From: an uncultured Ruminococcus sp.
GTDB lineage: Bacteria; Bacillota; Clostridia; Oscillospirales; Ruminococcaceae
Direction of reading: 5' to 3'
Length of the DNA: 64,000 bases
Assembly (NCBI GenBank): GCA_902780505.1
Contig: CACZFN010000001.1
Span: forward strand, 92,186-156,185
Each line of letters opens with the position of its first letter. Within the stretch, counting starts at the first letter, position 1. The notes under the pieces are model-generated. The model worked only from the letters and a program-made list of their open reading frames with translations, was not told where the DNA came from and made no database searches. A program made the position numbers and the translations under genes. Below are positions 24,315 to 32,499 of the stretch, one piece after another.

Positions 24315-25316
24315 TCAATTGTCGATAAACTCCTGATCCTCAAACAGTGTAGAGATACTTGCTTCTTCCCTTTCCTCAACAGTATTTTTCACCCTGCCGA
24401 GAACAGCGTCCTGCTCGGCGGTCTTGGAATCCGGCTTTACAAGGAACCTTACAGCCTGCTTGATATTTCTTATAGTGACATCAGTATATGAACCGCCCGC
24501 TTCTCCGTCAAGCGTCCAGGCGATCTCGTCCTTTGAAGTAAAGGTGACTTTTGATGTCTTGAAGGTGACGATATACTTATCATTGAACTTATCAAGTGCT
24601 GCTTCGGTAAGAGTATTTGAAAGCTCTATAGCATTTGTGGGGGTACGTATAAGGGTTATCTCAAACAAGCCGTCATCAAAGCACACACCGTCAGCAATAA
24701 GCTTTTTCATACCGCCCACCGAAATGGTGTTGGAAACCATTCCGTAGATAAAGCTGCCCTCTATGACCTCGCCGTCATGTTCTACCCTGACATTTACGCC
24801 CGAAAGCTTCGGCAGCCGCCTTATCCCCTCAAGGATATATGCGGCATGGCCGAGCATATTCTTACTCCACTGAGGTGTCTGATAGGAAACATCAGTAAAA
24901 GCACCGAATGCCGCAACATATACAAAGTTTGTGCCGTTGAAATCACCGATATCGTAGTCAAAGAACACACCGTCCATTATTTCAGCAGCAGCATCGGTCA
25001 TTTTTTTGCTAAGCGACATACTTGCAGCAAAGTCATTGGTCGAGCCGGCCGGGATATACCCAAGCGGTATCTTATCCTTATAGTGCATAAGCCCCCTGAC
25101 GGTTTCGGAAAGCGTACCGTCGCCGCCGCTGGCGCAGACGATATCGTAATTGCCTGCTTCGGCAACTATTTTTTCATAGCCGTCAAGCGGTGCCTGTGTG
25201 GGGTAAGCGGTTACAATATAGCCGCCCTTTGTAAAAATATCAATTATATCGCAAAGGTTGCTTTTGATCATTCCCTTACCCGCGTGGGGGTTAAAAACAA
25301 ATAGAAGCTTTTTCAT
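24315..25316 (-). CDS. Diacylglycerol/lipid kinase, YegS/BmrU family
   Basis: A 333-residue soluble lipid kinase that phosphorylates diacylglycerol or a related lipid. The N-terminal NPHAGKG loop and the nucleotide motif VCASGGDGTLSETVRGL near residue 60 define the family; PLGYIPAGSTNDFAASM is the next conserved block, and the C-terminal beta domain includes DDGLFEITLIR and WTLDGEAGG. About 35 residues after the core are charged and slightly longer than usual. It has its own consensus promoter and terminator, so it is a single-gene unit. Confidence 0.93.
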   Translation of the reverse strand: MKKLLFVFNPHAGKGMIKSNLCDIIDIFTKGGYIVTAYPTQAPLDGYEKIVAEAGNYDIVCASGGDGTLSETVRGLMHYKDKIPLGYIPAGSTNDFAASMSLSKKMTDAAAEIMDGVFFDYDIGDFNGTNFVYVAAFGAFTDVSYQTPQWSKNMLGHAAYILEGIRRLPKLSGVNVRVEHDGEVIEGSFIYGMVSNTISVGGMKKLIADGVCFDDGLFEITLIRTPTNAIELSNTLTEAALDKFNDKYIVTFKTSKVTFTSKDEIAWTLDGEAGGSYTDVTIRNIKQAVRFLVKPDSKTAEQDAVLGRVKNTVEEREEASISTLFEDQEFIDN

Positions 25317-25357
25317 ATTACAATATCCTTTCTTATATTAATAAAAGACTTATAATC

Positions 25358-25386
25358 ATTATAACAGAATGATTACCAAAAGTCAA
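25358..25386 (-). promoter_or_regulatory. Promoter of the lipid kinase gene
   Basis: Minus-strand TTGACT (25381-25386), 17-bp spacer, TATAAT (25358-25363), about 40 bp before the ATG. Confidence 0.8.
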
Positions 25387-25423
25387 TACATCAAGATATG
25401 CATATACAAAAAAGCTTGTCAGT

Positions 25424-26413
25424 TTATTCAAGCGTTACGATATCTATCCCCTTGAAATAGAATTTAAGGACAGACAGGTGATCTTTGCCTGTCTTAGCAA
25501 GTTCATTAGCGCCGTACTGTGACATACCCACAAGGTGCCCGCACCCGCAGACGGTAAAAGTAAACTCACCGCCCGAATAGCTTATCTTAAAATGCGGGCT
25601 TCTCAGGTCAAGCACTTTCATAAGGTCATAGCCGCTGACAACGAGCTTTTCATCACCTATCCCCACACCAAGAACAGTTCCCCCGCGGGAGGTCTCGCTG
25701 ATATCGAGCCAGCTTGTTTCATCACCGTCAAAAGTAAGATCGGGATAAGCGTTTTCAAGTGCTTCTTTAAGTTCATTTGCGGATATGGTATACTTTTTAC
25801 AATAATCCGGCGAGGAAGGATCAAATTCGCTTTCGACCGATTGCAGATACGGAATATCTATCCCCCATGCGTTTTCTGCACTTTCGGTAAAACCTGATGA
25901 TATACCGTGAAAAGCCGATATTATAAGTTCGCCCTTATATTCGGCAACTTCTTTTTCAGCCTCTGAAACTGCTGATGATACCCGCTTAATTGCATCTTCT
26001 GCTTTATCACCGTAAAGGGCTTTGACAGATTCATTATCAAAAAACGGCTGATACACTTTGCTGTCAAGGCTGATATCAGCACCCGAAAGTGCAGGGGTGG
26101 CTTCACGCCTTTCGGCCTCTCTGCGGGAAAGGATATATGTATGTGCGAGGACAGCCTGTGCTTTAAGCGCTTCCTCCTCAAAATCATAAGGCATCTGTGC
26201 TAAAACTGCACCGACAAGATAATCATGCAGGGAAAGTTCAATTATCTCACCGTTTTTTTCATCAAGTATCCTTACATTTTTGATATCGTCAAGCTTTTTG
26301 TCTATAACTGTTTCACCTATTTCGTGGCTGTCCTTTTTAACAAGAAGTGCAAGCATTGGTATTATGCACAAAAACAGCAGGAATACAAGGGTTATCTGTA
26401 AATACTTTTTCAT
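25424..26413 (-). CDS. spoIID: SpoIID/LytB-type protein with altered catalytic motif
   Basis: A 329-residue relative of SpoIID, the lytic transglycosylase that trims peptidoglycan during engulfment. One N-terminal membrane helix (about 5-24) is followed by the SpoIID domain: LHDYLVGAVLAQMP, EEEALKAQAVLAHTYILSRR, AFHGISSGFTESAENAW, and the end GCGHLVGMSQYGANELA. In the family the first motif normally reads EMP and that Glu is needed for activity; here codon 73 (26195-26197) is CAG, giving LAQMP. Either the protein is inactive or it acts differently. The ATG follows AAAAAGGAGTTGAC. It is alone on its strand, divergent from a thioesterase. Confidence 0.85.
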   Translation of the reverse strand: MKKYLQITLVFLLFLCIIPMLALLVKKDSHEIGETVIDKKLDDIKNVRILDEKNGEIIELSLHDYLVGAVLAQMPYDFEEEALKAQAVLAHTYILSRREAERREATPALSGADISLDSKVYQPFFDNESVKALYGDKAEDAIKRVSSAVSEAEKEVAEYKGELIISAFHGISSGFTESAENAWGIDIPYLQSVESEFDPSSPDYCKKYTISANELKEALENAYPDLTFDGDETSWLDISETSRGGTVLGVGIGDEKLVVSGYDLMKVLDLRSPHFKISYSGGEFTFTVCGCGHLVGMSQYGANELAKTGKDHLSVLKFYFKGIDIVTLE

Positions 26414-26463
26414 TTTGTCAACTCCTTTTTATAAGTATATGAAAAACAGGACGGGTTTATTCG

Positions 26464-26493
26464 TTGACAAAACACCTCGTGCTGTGGTATAAT
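26464..26493 (+). promoter_or_regulatory. Promoter of thioesterase-ahcY operon
   Basis: TTGACA (26464-26469), 18-bp spacer ending in TGG, TATAAT (26488-26493): consensus boxes with an extended -10, 40 bp before the thioesterase ATG. Confidence 0.8.
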
Positions 26494-26533
26494 ATTTGCA
26501 GTGACCTGTATTTTTATAAAGGGGTGTGGAAGA

Positions 26534-26968
26534 ATGGATATAAAGCCTTACAAACGGCACGCATACTATTACGAAACTGACAAAATGGGCATCGTGCACC
26601 ACTCAAACTATGTAAGGATACTTGAAGAAGCAAGGGTTGACCTTATGACACAGCTTATGATACCTTTTCGTGAAGTTGAAGCAAGGGGGCTTATGATACC
26701 TGTTCTCGGTGTAAACCTTGAATACAAATACCCTTTGAGATTTGATGACGAATTTGAAGTAGATTGCAGGATAGAAGAATTCAACGGCTGTAAGTTTACG
26801 ATAAGCTATACGGTATTTAATGTGACAGAGGGGAAACTATCACTGACAGCACAGACAAAGCACTGTTTTACCGATGAAAGACTTATACCTGTAAGGCTTA
26901 AAAAGAAACAGCCCGATATATATGAAAAATTTGAAGAATTTTATAAAAGAAAGGACGATCTGTCGTGA
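26534..26968 (+). CDS. Hotdog-fold acyl-CoA thioesterase (YbgC-like)
   Basis: A 144-residue hotdog-fold protein of the 4-hydroxybenzoyl-CoA thioesterase/YbgC group. The signature YYETDKMGIVHHSNYVRILEE followed by AR has the catalytic Asp position and the HHxNY block; VNLEYKYPLRFDDEFEVDC and TAQTKHCFTDE follow as in the family. Start at ATG 26534 with a GGGGTGTGGA site; an upstream frame to 26501 lies in the promoter. The stop overlaps the ahcY GTG by 4 bp, so the two are translationally coupled. The natural thioester is unknown. Confidence 0.88.
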   Translation: MDIKPYKRHAYYYETDKMGIVHHSNYVRILEEARVDLMTQLMIPFREVEARGLMIPVLGVNLEYKYPLRFDDEFEVDCRIEEFNGCKFTISYTVFNVTEGKLSLTAQTKHCFTDERLIPVRLKKKQPDIYEKFEEFYKRKDDLS

Positions 26969-28221
26969 GTATTATAAGAGATGAATCACTTTGGGAAAGC
27001 GGAGAAAGAAAAATAAACTGGGTAAGGGGCAATATGCCGCTTTTAAACGGACTGGAGGAACGCTTTAAAAAAGAAAAGCCGTTTGAAGGGCTAAAAGTTG
27101 CTTTATCGGTACACCTTGAAGCAAAAACCGCTTACCTTTGCGAGGTACTTGCAGCAGGCGGTGCTCAGATGTATGTGACGGGTTCAAACCCGCTCTCCAC
27201 ACAGGATGATGTTGCTGCGGGGCTTGTTCATGCGGGGCTTAATGTATTTGCATGGCATGGTGCAACAGCAGAGGAATACCACAGCCACATTTCACAAGTG
27301 GTAAAGATAGGGCCGAACATCATAATTGACGACGGCGGCGATCTTGTAAATATGATACACAACGAATATCCCGAACTTATTGACGGCGTTATCGGCGGGT
27401 GCGAGGAAACAACTACGGGCATTATAAGGCTTGTTGCCATGAACAAGGAACGTGCACTGAAGTTCCCGATGGTGCTTGTAAACAACGCAAGGTGCAAATA
27501 CCTGTTTGATAACCGCTATGGCACAGGGCAGAGTGTATGGGACGGCATAAACCGCACGACAAACCTGATCGTAGCCGGAAAGAATGTTGTGGTTGCAGGC
27601 TACGGCTGGTGCGGCAAGGGTGTTGCAATGCGGGCAAAAGGTCTGGGCGCAAAGGTGATAGTATGCGAAGTTGATCCCGTAAAGGCTGCCGAAGCCGTCA
27701 TGGACGGTTTTACTGTAATGAAAATGACCGAAGCCGCAAAGAAGGGCGATCTGTTTGTGACTGTCACAGGCTGCAAGGACGTTATATGCAAGGATTCGTT
27801 TATGAATATGAAAGACGGTGCGATACTTTGCAATGCAGGTCATTTTGACTGCGAGGTCAATGTAGCAGAGCTTGAAAGCATTGCTAAGAAAAAGTTCCTT
27901 GCAAGAAACAATATCGACGGGTATACGCTTGAAAACGGCAGGACACTTTACGTTATCGGCGAAGGCAGACTTGTAAACCTTGCGGCAGGCGACGGCCACC
28001 CTGCTGAAATAATGGATATGTCTTTTGCTATACAGGCACTTTCTGCTTTATATCTTGCACAGCACAGGGAAGAAAAGCGTGAGATAGGCGATATGGTCAT
28101 TGGCGTACCTGAAAGTGTCGACAATGAAGTTGCGACTGAAAAACTAAGGCACTGGGGCTTTGAGATAGACAAACTCACACCCGAACAGGAAAAGTATTTA
28201 AACAGCTGGAATGTCGAATAA
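26965..28221 (+). CDS. ahcY: Adenosylhomocysteinase, short form
   Basis: S-adenosylhomocysteine hydrolase splits SAH to adenosine and homocysteine, relieving inhibition of methyltransferases. It is 418 residues, the short archaeal/Thermotoga-like form lacking the C-terminal DHYRY-type tail. Substrate and redox residues are in LSVHLEAKTAYLCEVLAAGG, IIDDGGDLV, EETTTGIIRL and ARCKYLFDNRYGTGQS; the NAD loop is VVAGYGWCGKGVAMRAKGLG; NAGHFDCEV is conserved. The start is GTG in the overlap GTGA with the thioesterase. Why a thioesterase is coupled to it is unclear. A strong terminator follows. Confidence 0.94.
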   Translation: MSIIRDESLWESGERKINWVRGNMPLLNGLEERFKKEKPFEGLKVALSVHLEAKTAYLCEVLAAGGAQMYVTGSNPLSTQDDVAAGLVHAGLNVFAWHGATAEEYHSHISQVVKIGPNIIIDDGGDLVNMIHNEYPELIDGVIGGCEETTTGIIRLVAMNKERALKFPMVLVNNARCKYLFDNRYGTGQSVWDGINRTTNLIVAGKNVVVAGYGWCGKGVAMRAKGLGAKVIVCEVDPVKAAEAVMDGFTVMKMTEAAKKGDLFVTVTGCKDVICKDSFMNMKDGAILCNAGHFDCEVNVAELESIAKKKFLARNNIDGYTLENGRTLYVIGEGRLVNLAAGDGHPAEIMDMSFAIQALSALYLAQHREEKREIGDMVIGVPESVDNEVATEKLRHWGFEIDKLTPEQEKYLNSWNVE

Positions 28222-28235
28222 TCTGAAAGAGTTTT

Positions 28236-28266
28236 AGGGCACATTTTTTAATGTGCCTTTTTTTTA
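28236..28266 (+). terminator. Rho-independent terminator after ahcY
   Basis: AGGCACATT/AATGTGCCT-type stem (GGCACATT with AATGTGCC) followed by eight T residues. Confidence 0.9.
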
Positions 28267-28500
28267 CAAACTCCTCCCCTCTATGCTGATCCTTGCAGCG
28301 AAACTGCATATCAGCTTTATGACAGCCAAACGAACCTGCGATGTATTTACGATCTTTATGTCTGTCTGCGTCGTGCCGATTTTTACTACAGCTTTTGCTG
28401 CTTCGGCGAGGAATTCGGGCGGCGCGGGTATCTGGGCCAAAAGCCTGAAGCACCGACGGGTACAACGGGCGCTATAGTTTTTGGCGGGATAATACGGTAA
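28267..28500 (+). other. Start-less open frame, possible gene remnant
   Basis: The 420-bp gap 28222-28642 holds a terminator, this frame and an inverted-repeat element. The frame is open for about 78 codons to a TAA at 28498, with protein-like composition: ETAYQLYDSQTNLRCIYDLY, then VCLRRADFYYSFCCFGEEFG and PTGTTGAIVFGG. There is no start codon or ribosome site. It may be the tail of a lost gene. I do not recognise the family, and chance is not excluded. Confidence 0.3.
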
Positions 28501-28552
28501 TACCTACAGCAATAATAGATGCCTGCAAAGTAAACACCGAGCTAAAGTTCTG

Positions 28553-28640
28553 CATGAATAAAAAACGAATAGTGGATAGCCAGGGTATCCGCTTTGCGGT
28601 GTTGCCTTAACTATTCACTATTCGTTATTTTATATTCATT
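28553..28640. repeat. Inverted-repeat element, also a likely terminator
   Basis: AACGAATAGTGGATAG (28564-28579) pairs with CTATTCACTATTCGTT near 28610-28625, and the pairing extends outward through ATGAATA-type flanks, giving arms of about 25 bp around a 30-bp GC-richer centre. Placed just past the stop of the repeat protein on the minus strand, it may stop transcription. The form is that of a MITE-like element. Confidence 0.5.
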
Positions 28641-28642
28641 TT

Positions 28643-30799
28643 TCAGTTTGCAGCCACGCCGCTGCTGTCAAGCTGTATGCCGTCAACTTTCTGTCCTCTT
28701 AGCATTACACCCTTTTCATTGAAGTAATACTTCTTGCCGTCGATAGTCTTCCAGCCTGTTGCGGCAACGCCGTTTCCGTCGCAGTAGAACTTATGCCCGT
28801 TATAGACCGTCCACCCCTCTGTTATAACGCCATTATCGCCGAAGCAGTATAGCTTGCCGTCAATTGTTTTTATACCGGTTACTATTGCACCGTTATCGCT
28901 GTAATAGCGTTTTCCGCCGTGTTCGACAAAGCCCTTTTGCAGCTTGCCGTCAGAGCCAAAACTGTACACACTGCTGCCAAGTGTCACAAGGCCTTTGACT
29001 GCCTTGCTGTCCTTACCGAAGTAATAAGCAGCCCCGCCGACATTCACCCACTTATCGGCAACTGCACCGCTTGTGTCTATATAGTAGATATCGTCGCCGT
29101 GTTTTTGCAGCCCAAGCTGCATTTTGCCGTCATCATCAAAAAGCAGCATAGTTTCCTTTATCTTCTGCCAGCCCTTTACGGCATAACCGTCCTTGCCAAA
29201 GTAATAGATATACCCGTTGCGGCTTTTGAATGCCTCGGTAACGAACTTACCGTCCTCGCCGTATTTAAGACCTTTTGAGGTTTCCGTAAAGCCCTCGGGC
29301 AGAACGCCGTCGCCTTCAAAGTTATACTCCTTATCGCCGATTTTTATTGTACCGTGAGCCATAACGCCGAAGTCGCCGAAATAATACTTCTTACCGTCTA
29401 TCTCCTGCCAGCCTGTAAGCTTTTCACCTGTGCTTTCGTCAAAGCAGAACGTAACGCCGTCCTCCTTATAGAACCCTGATACAACTACGCCCGTTGATTT
29501 ATCGGTATAGCCAGTTTTAAAAAGCTTCTTTTCAAGCTTTTTAAAAGCATCATATTCGATTTCTTCATATGTGCCCTTTTTCGGTTCAAAGCTATAGCTT
29601 GCCGGCTCGGTATCTGTTTTATCCTTATACTTTATTTTATCAAGGTAAGCCGTCTGTTTTGCCTTATAGTCATCACTCTGCGAATTATAATCACACCAGC
29701 CCCTGACCTGCAAATTCTTTGAGTTAAAGAAATAATACTTGTCGTCGATATAAGTAAACCCTATAGCAAGTGCGCCCGTATTGCCGCAGTAATACTGCTT
29801 TTTATCTATCTTCTGCCAGCCGGTCAGCAGTCTGTACTTGCTGTCGAAATAATACTTCCTGCCGTTTATATCGGTAAAGCCCTTTGCGCACGTACCGTCT
29901 GCAAGGAGGTAATACTTATACCCATTTTCATCATGCCAGCCATGCGTCATCTGCCCGTTATCCTCAAAGTGGTAACGCTTGCCGTCAAGTTCAGCCCAGC
30001 CTGTCGTCAGCAGACCGTCGTCCTCAAAGTGATAGTTTTCCTTGTTGATCGTCTGCCAGCCTGTATAAACCTCACCCGACTGCGGATCACCGTAATAAAA
30101 GCTGTCCCCTATCTTGAACCACGATTTATTTATTACACCGCCTGCATCGCAGTAATACCTTCTGCCGTCAAGTACAAGCCAGCCATAATGCATTTTTCCG
30201 TCGTCATCAAAGTAATAGGGTATCGAGTCGATATCAACAAACCCCTTGACCATTGTGCCGTCATCAAGGAAGTAATACTGGTTATCATTTATCTTAGCCC
30301 AGCCTGTAAGCTTTTTGCCGGACGCATCATAGTAGAAGGAATCATCACCCTCCTGCGAGAAGCCGTCAAAGGTATATCCGTGGTCATCAAAGAAATACTG
30401 CGAACCGTTGAGGTCAACAAGACCTGTCCTGAATATCCCTGTTTCAGGGGAAAGGTAGTAAAGCTCGCCGTCTATCTCCGTTTCGCCCCTTTGGATAACA
30501 CCTGAGCTGTCAAGGTAGTAGGTATAGCCTTCATATTCCTGCCAGCCCGAAAGCGTATAACCCTCCTCCGAGAAAATATAGTCAGAATTATTGATAGTAT
30601 TATACCCCACAGCCCTCACACCGTCATCAAGGATATAGAACCTGTTGCCGTTTTTATCGGTATGCCAGCCGTCGGAATAGTTTGACCTGTAGTAAAAATA
30701 CCCCGCAAAGCCCCCGCCGACAGCGCCCGAGCACGCAAGCACAGTTATAACGGCACTTAATGTGCCTGCTTTTCTTCGTATCCGCGCTTTAGATGCCAT
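28643..30799 (-). CDS. Membrane-anchored protein of cell-wall/choline-binding repeats
   Basis: A 718-residue protein. After a basic start (MASKARIRRKAGTLSAVI) comes one membrane segment (about 15-37) and then, from residue 45 to the end, about 30 degenerate ~20-residue repeats of the CW_binding/choline-binding type: GWQEYEGYTYYLDSSGVIQ, GWAKINDNQYYFLDDGTM, GWKTIDGKKYYFNEKGVM. A short unlike stretch around 390-440 (DYKAKQTAYLDKIKYKDKTD) breaks the array. No hydrolase, transferase or adhesin domain is attached. Start at 30799 follows AAAGGAAA. Probably a surface glycan- or teichoic-acid-binding protein, but the ligand is not shown. Confidence 0.85.
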   Translation of the reverse strand: MASKARIRRKAGTLSAVITVLACSGAVGGGFAGYFYYRSNYSDGWHTDKNGNRFYILDDGVRAVGYNTINNSDYIFSEEGYTLSGWQEYEGYTYYLDSSGVIQRGETEIDGELYYLSPETGIFRTGLVDLNGSQYFFDDHGYTFDGFSQEGDDSFYYDASGKKLTGWAKINDNQYYFLDDGTMVKGFVDIDSIPYYFDDDGKMHYGWLVLDGRRYYCDAGGVINKSWFKIGDSFYYGDPQSGEVYTGWQTINKENYHFEDDGLLTTGWAELDGKRYHFEDNGQMTHGWHDENGYKYYLLADGTCAKGFTDINGRKYYFDSKYRLLTGWQKIDKKQYYCGNTGALAIGFTYIDDKYYFFNSKNLQVRGWCDYNSQSDDYKAKQTAYLDKIKYKDKTDTEPASYSFEPKKGTYEEIEYDAFKKLEKKLFKTGYTDKSTGVVVSGFYKEDGVTFCFDESTGEKLTGWQEIDGKKYYFGDFGVMAHGTIKIGDKEYNFEGDGVLPEGFTETSKGLKYGEDGKFVTEAFKSRNGYIYYFGKDGYAVKGWQKIKETMLLFDDDGKMQLGLQKHGDDIYYIDTSGAVADKWVNVGGAAYYFGKDSKAVKGLVTLGSSVYSFGSDGKLQKGFVEHGGKRYYSDNGAIVTGIKTIDGKLYCFGDNGVITEGWTVYNGHKFYCDGNGVAATGWKTIDGKKYYFNEKGVMLRGQKVDGIQLDSSGVAAN

Positions 30800-30957
30800 A
30801 AGAGATTTCCTTTCATTGATTTCATATACACATAATATTATACCACAGCTTATCTCATTAATCAAGTGAAAGCTTTGTGAAATATTTTTTGGGGCGTACT
30901 AAATTGCAAGACTTACAAAAAACACCAATGCCGTCCTCCATTCAACGCATGATCCTG

Positions 30958-32046
30958 TCAGCTTTTCTTTTTTGAAAGTGTATCATTTATAAATTCATAA
31001 ACGCTTTTGCCGTCATCGCGTGCGCTGTTTATTATCCATTCCTGTGCAGCGGCAGAGGAATTGAATGTCTTTATAAAAAAGCGCCATACGATAAATTCGA
31101 TACTGCCGAGGACAAGCGCAAAAAACACTGTGTCATACAACGTGCTGTCAATGGCGACATTTATTATCATAACTGCAACTATCACTGCCATAAAGATAGT
31201 AAACCACTTATTGCCCGAACGGTTTGAACTTAGTATTTTATTTACTTTCCTTTCAAAGTCCTGCTCTGTTTTGCCCTTTTTTATCATTCTGTCGTGAATT
31301 CTGCCCCAGCTTTCAAGGGTTATGCTTCTTGTCATTTCATCATCTATATGCGCACGCACAGACTTTTCGTATATCTGTTTTTTGATGTTTCTTACGGTAC
31401 CGTATGTCTTATACCTGTACACCGCCCTTAAAACAAGAAAAACAGTTATATACAAAGCACTTACTATACAGGTGACAAATACGCTTAAACTTATAAATGA
31501 AAGCTTATCCTTGAAGTTTTCATACAAAACAAGCTCACCAGCGAGCAGGACAGCTTCAAGTCCCAGAACCGCAGCAAGCCACCTGCCCATATTCGCCTTT
31601 CTGGTCCTGCCCAGAAAAGGCGAAAAAAACTTAGACGATATTACACTTACAAGTACGCCTGGTGCAAACCCGCCGAAAACTGCCCCGAAGCCGAAGCTGC
31701 CGTTAAAAAACATATCCTTAGGCTTATCTGCGGCAAAAATATCTATCACTGCAAATATCAAAACAAGCACTGCAAGCCTGTAAACAGCCGACAGAATATC
31801 TATGATGCGTTCCTTTACACCGTAATCGGAGAAAAACCCCCGCAGGAAGCTGTCAATGTCGCTTCCTGTAATGCGTTTTACCGGTGTGCCCTCGCTCTGC
31901 GCGGTTTTTAACATATCAAAAAGCTCGTTCATCTGTTCTTCTATCATTTCATCTGTATAGCCCTTCATAACGGCATAGGTGCATACACGCTGATAAGCGT
32001 CCTTATACTCTCCGTTTAAAGCTGCATCAAGGTTTAAATAATTCAT
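30958..32046 (-). CDS. Multi-pass membrane protein partnered with PadR
   Basis: A 362-residue membrane protein. The N-terminal 85 residues are a soluble helical region (YTDEMIEEQMNELFDMLKTA, DIDSFLRGFFSDYGVKERII) like the HAAS/DUF1048-type domains found next to PadR regulators. About seven hydrophobic segments follow between residues 85 and 345 in two blocks, separated by a charged loop (MTRSITLESWGRIHDRMIKK). ATG has GGAAGG upstream. It begins 13 bp after the PadR gene and must share its promoter. PadR/HAAS-domain pairs often respond to membrane-active drugs; here function is inferred from that context only. Confidence 0.75.
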   Translation of the reverse strand: MNYLNLDAALNGEYKDAYQRVCTYAVMKGYTDEMIEEQMNELFDMLKTAQSEGTPVKRITGSDIDSFLRGFFSDYGVKERIIDILSAVYRLAVLVLIFAVIDIFAADKPKDMFFNGSFGFGAVFGGFAPGVLVSVISSKFFSPFLGRTRKANMGRWLAAVLGLEAVLLAGELVLYENFKDKLSFISLSVFVTCIVSALYITVFLVLRAVYRYKTYGTVRNIKKQIYEKSVRAHIDDEMTRSITLESWGRIHDRMIKKGKTEQDFERKVNKILSSNRSGNKWFTIFMAVIVAVMIINVAIDSTLYDTVFFALVLGSIEFIVWRFFIKTFNSSAAAQEWIINSARDDGKSVYEFINDTLSKKKS

Positions 32047-32059
32047 AGTACCCTTCCTT

Positions 32060-32374
32060 TCAAAACAGTATCTTTTCAGCGCTTTGACTTATTGCTTTAT
32101 ATCTTGCTTTGAAATCTTCAAGCGCCTGTGTCCCCGCCTGCGTTATGCTGTAATACTTCCTTATCGGCCCGAGAGGAGATTTTGCCCTCCGGCAGCTTAT
32201 CAGCCCGCCCTTGTCAAGCCTTGTGATCACCGGGTAGAGCGTCCCCTCCCCAATATCTGCAAGGCCCGCAGCTTCAAGGTCCTGTAATATTTCATAGCCG
32301 TATGTTTCGCCCCTTGCTATGATGCTCAGCACGCAGCCCTCAAGTATCCCTTTTAACAGCTGTGCGTTATCCAT
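32060..32374 (-). CDS. PadR-family transcriptional regulator
   Basis: A 104-residue PadR repressor with the N-terminal winged helix: LKGILEGCVLSIIARGETYG, YEILQDLEAAGLADIGEGTL, YPVITRLDKGGLISCRR, and the wing PIRKYYSITQAGTQALEDF. The short C-terminus belongs to the small PadR-s2 type. Ribosome site GGAGAG. Its promoter region holds three near-identical 21-bp palindromes, one containing the -35 box, so strong autoregulation together with the downstream membrane protein is expected. The inducer is unknown. Confidence 0.95.
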   Translation of the reverse strand: MDNAQLLKGILEGCVLSIIARGETYGYEILQDLEAAGLADIGEGTLYPVITRLDKGGLISCRRAKSPLGPIRKYYSITQAGTQALEDFKARYKAISQSAEKILF

Positions 32375-32395
32375 ATCGCTCTCTCCTGTATCCCA

Positions 32396-32416
32396 CTACT
32401 TTGTAAAGCCAAGTAG
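32396..32416. promoter_or_regulatory. PadR operator copy A
   Basis: CTACTT-N9-AAGTAG palindrome with loop TGTAAAGCC; symmetry extends one base on each side. It lies in the PadR leader, 21 bp before the start codon. Confidence 0.7.
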
Positions 32417-32432
32417 TTCTGTTTTTCAAAAG

Positions 32433-32453
32433 CTACTTTGCTTTACCAAGTAG
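32433..32453. promoter_or_regulatory. PadR operator copy B
   Basis: CTACTT-N9-AAGTAG palindrome with loop TGCTTTACC; arms extend to AGCTACTT/AAGTAGCT. It is just downstream of the -10 box, over the expected transcription start. Its centre is 37 bp from that of copy A. Confidence 0.72.
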
Positions 32454-32462
32454 CTTATATAT

Positions 32463-32491
32463 AATATAACACACCTACTTTGCATTGTCAA
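32463..32491 (-). promoter_or_regulatory. Promoter of padR-membrane protein operon
   Basis: Minus-strand TTGACA (32486-32491), 17-bp spacer, TATATT (32463-32468), overlapped by operator copy C and followed by copy B. Confidence 0.8.
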
Positions 32492-32499
32492 GTAGGTGT
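32471..32499. promoter_or_regulatory. PadR operator copy C
   Basis: The most extended copy: ACACCTACTT and AAGTAGGTGT, 10-bp perfect arms around TGCATTGTC. It contains the TTGACA -35 (32486-32491) of the PadR promoter, so binding would block polymerase directly. Its centre is 42 bp from that of copy B. Confidence 0.75.

Noticed and set aside
32395-32499. Three short regularly placed repeats that could be read as a mini CRISPR array
   Set aside because: Each copy is palindromic, overlaps the PadR promoter elements, spacing is unequal (16 and 21 bp between 21-bp copies), and no cas gene is near; operator sites explain them.
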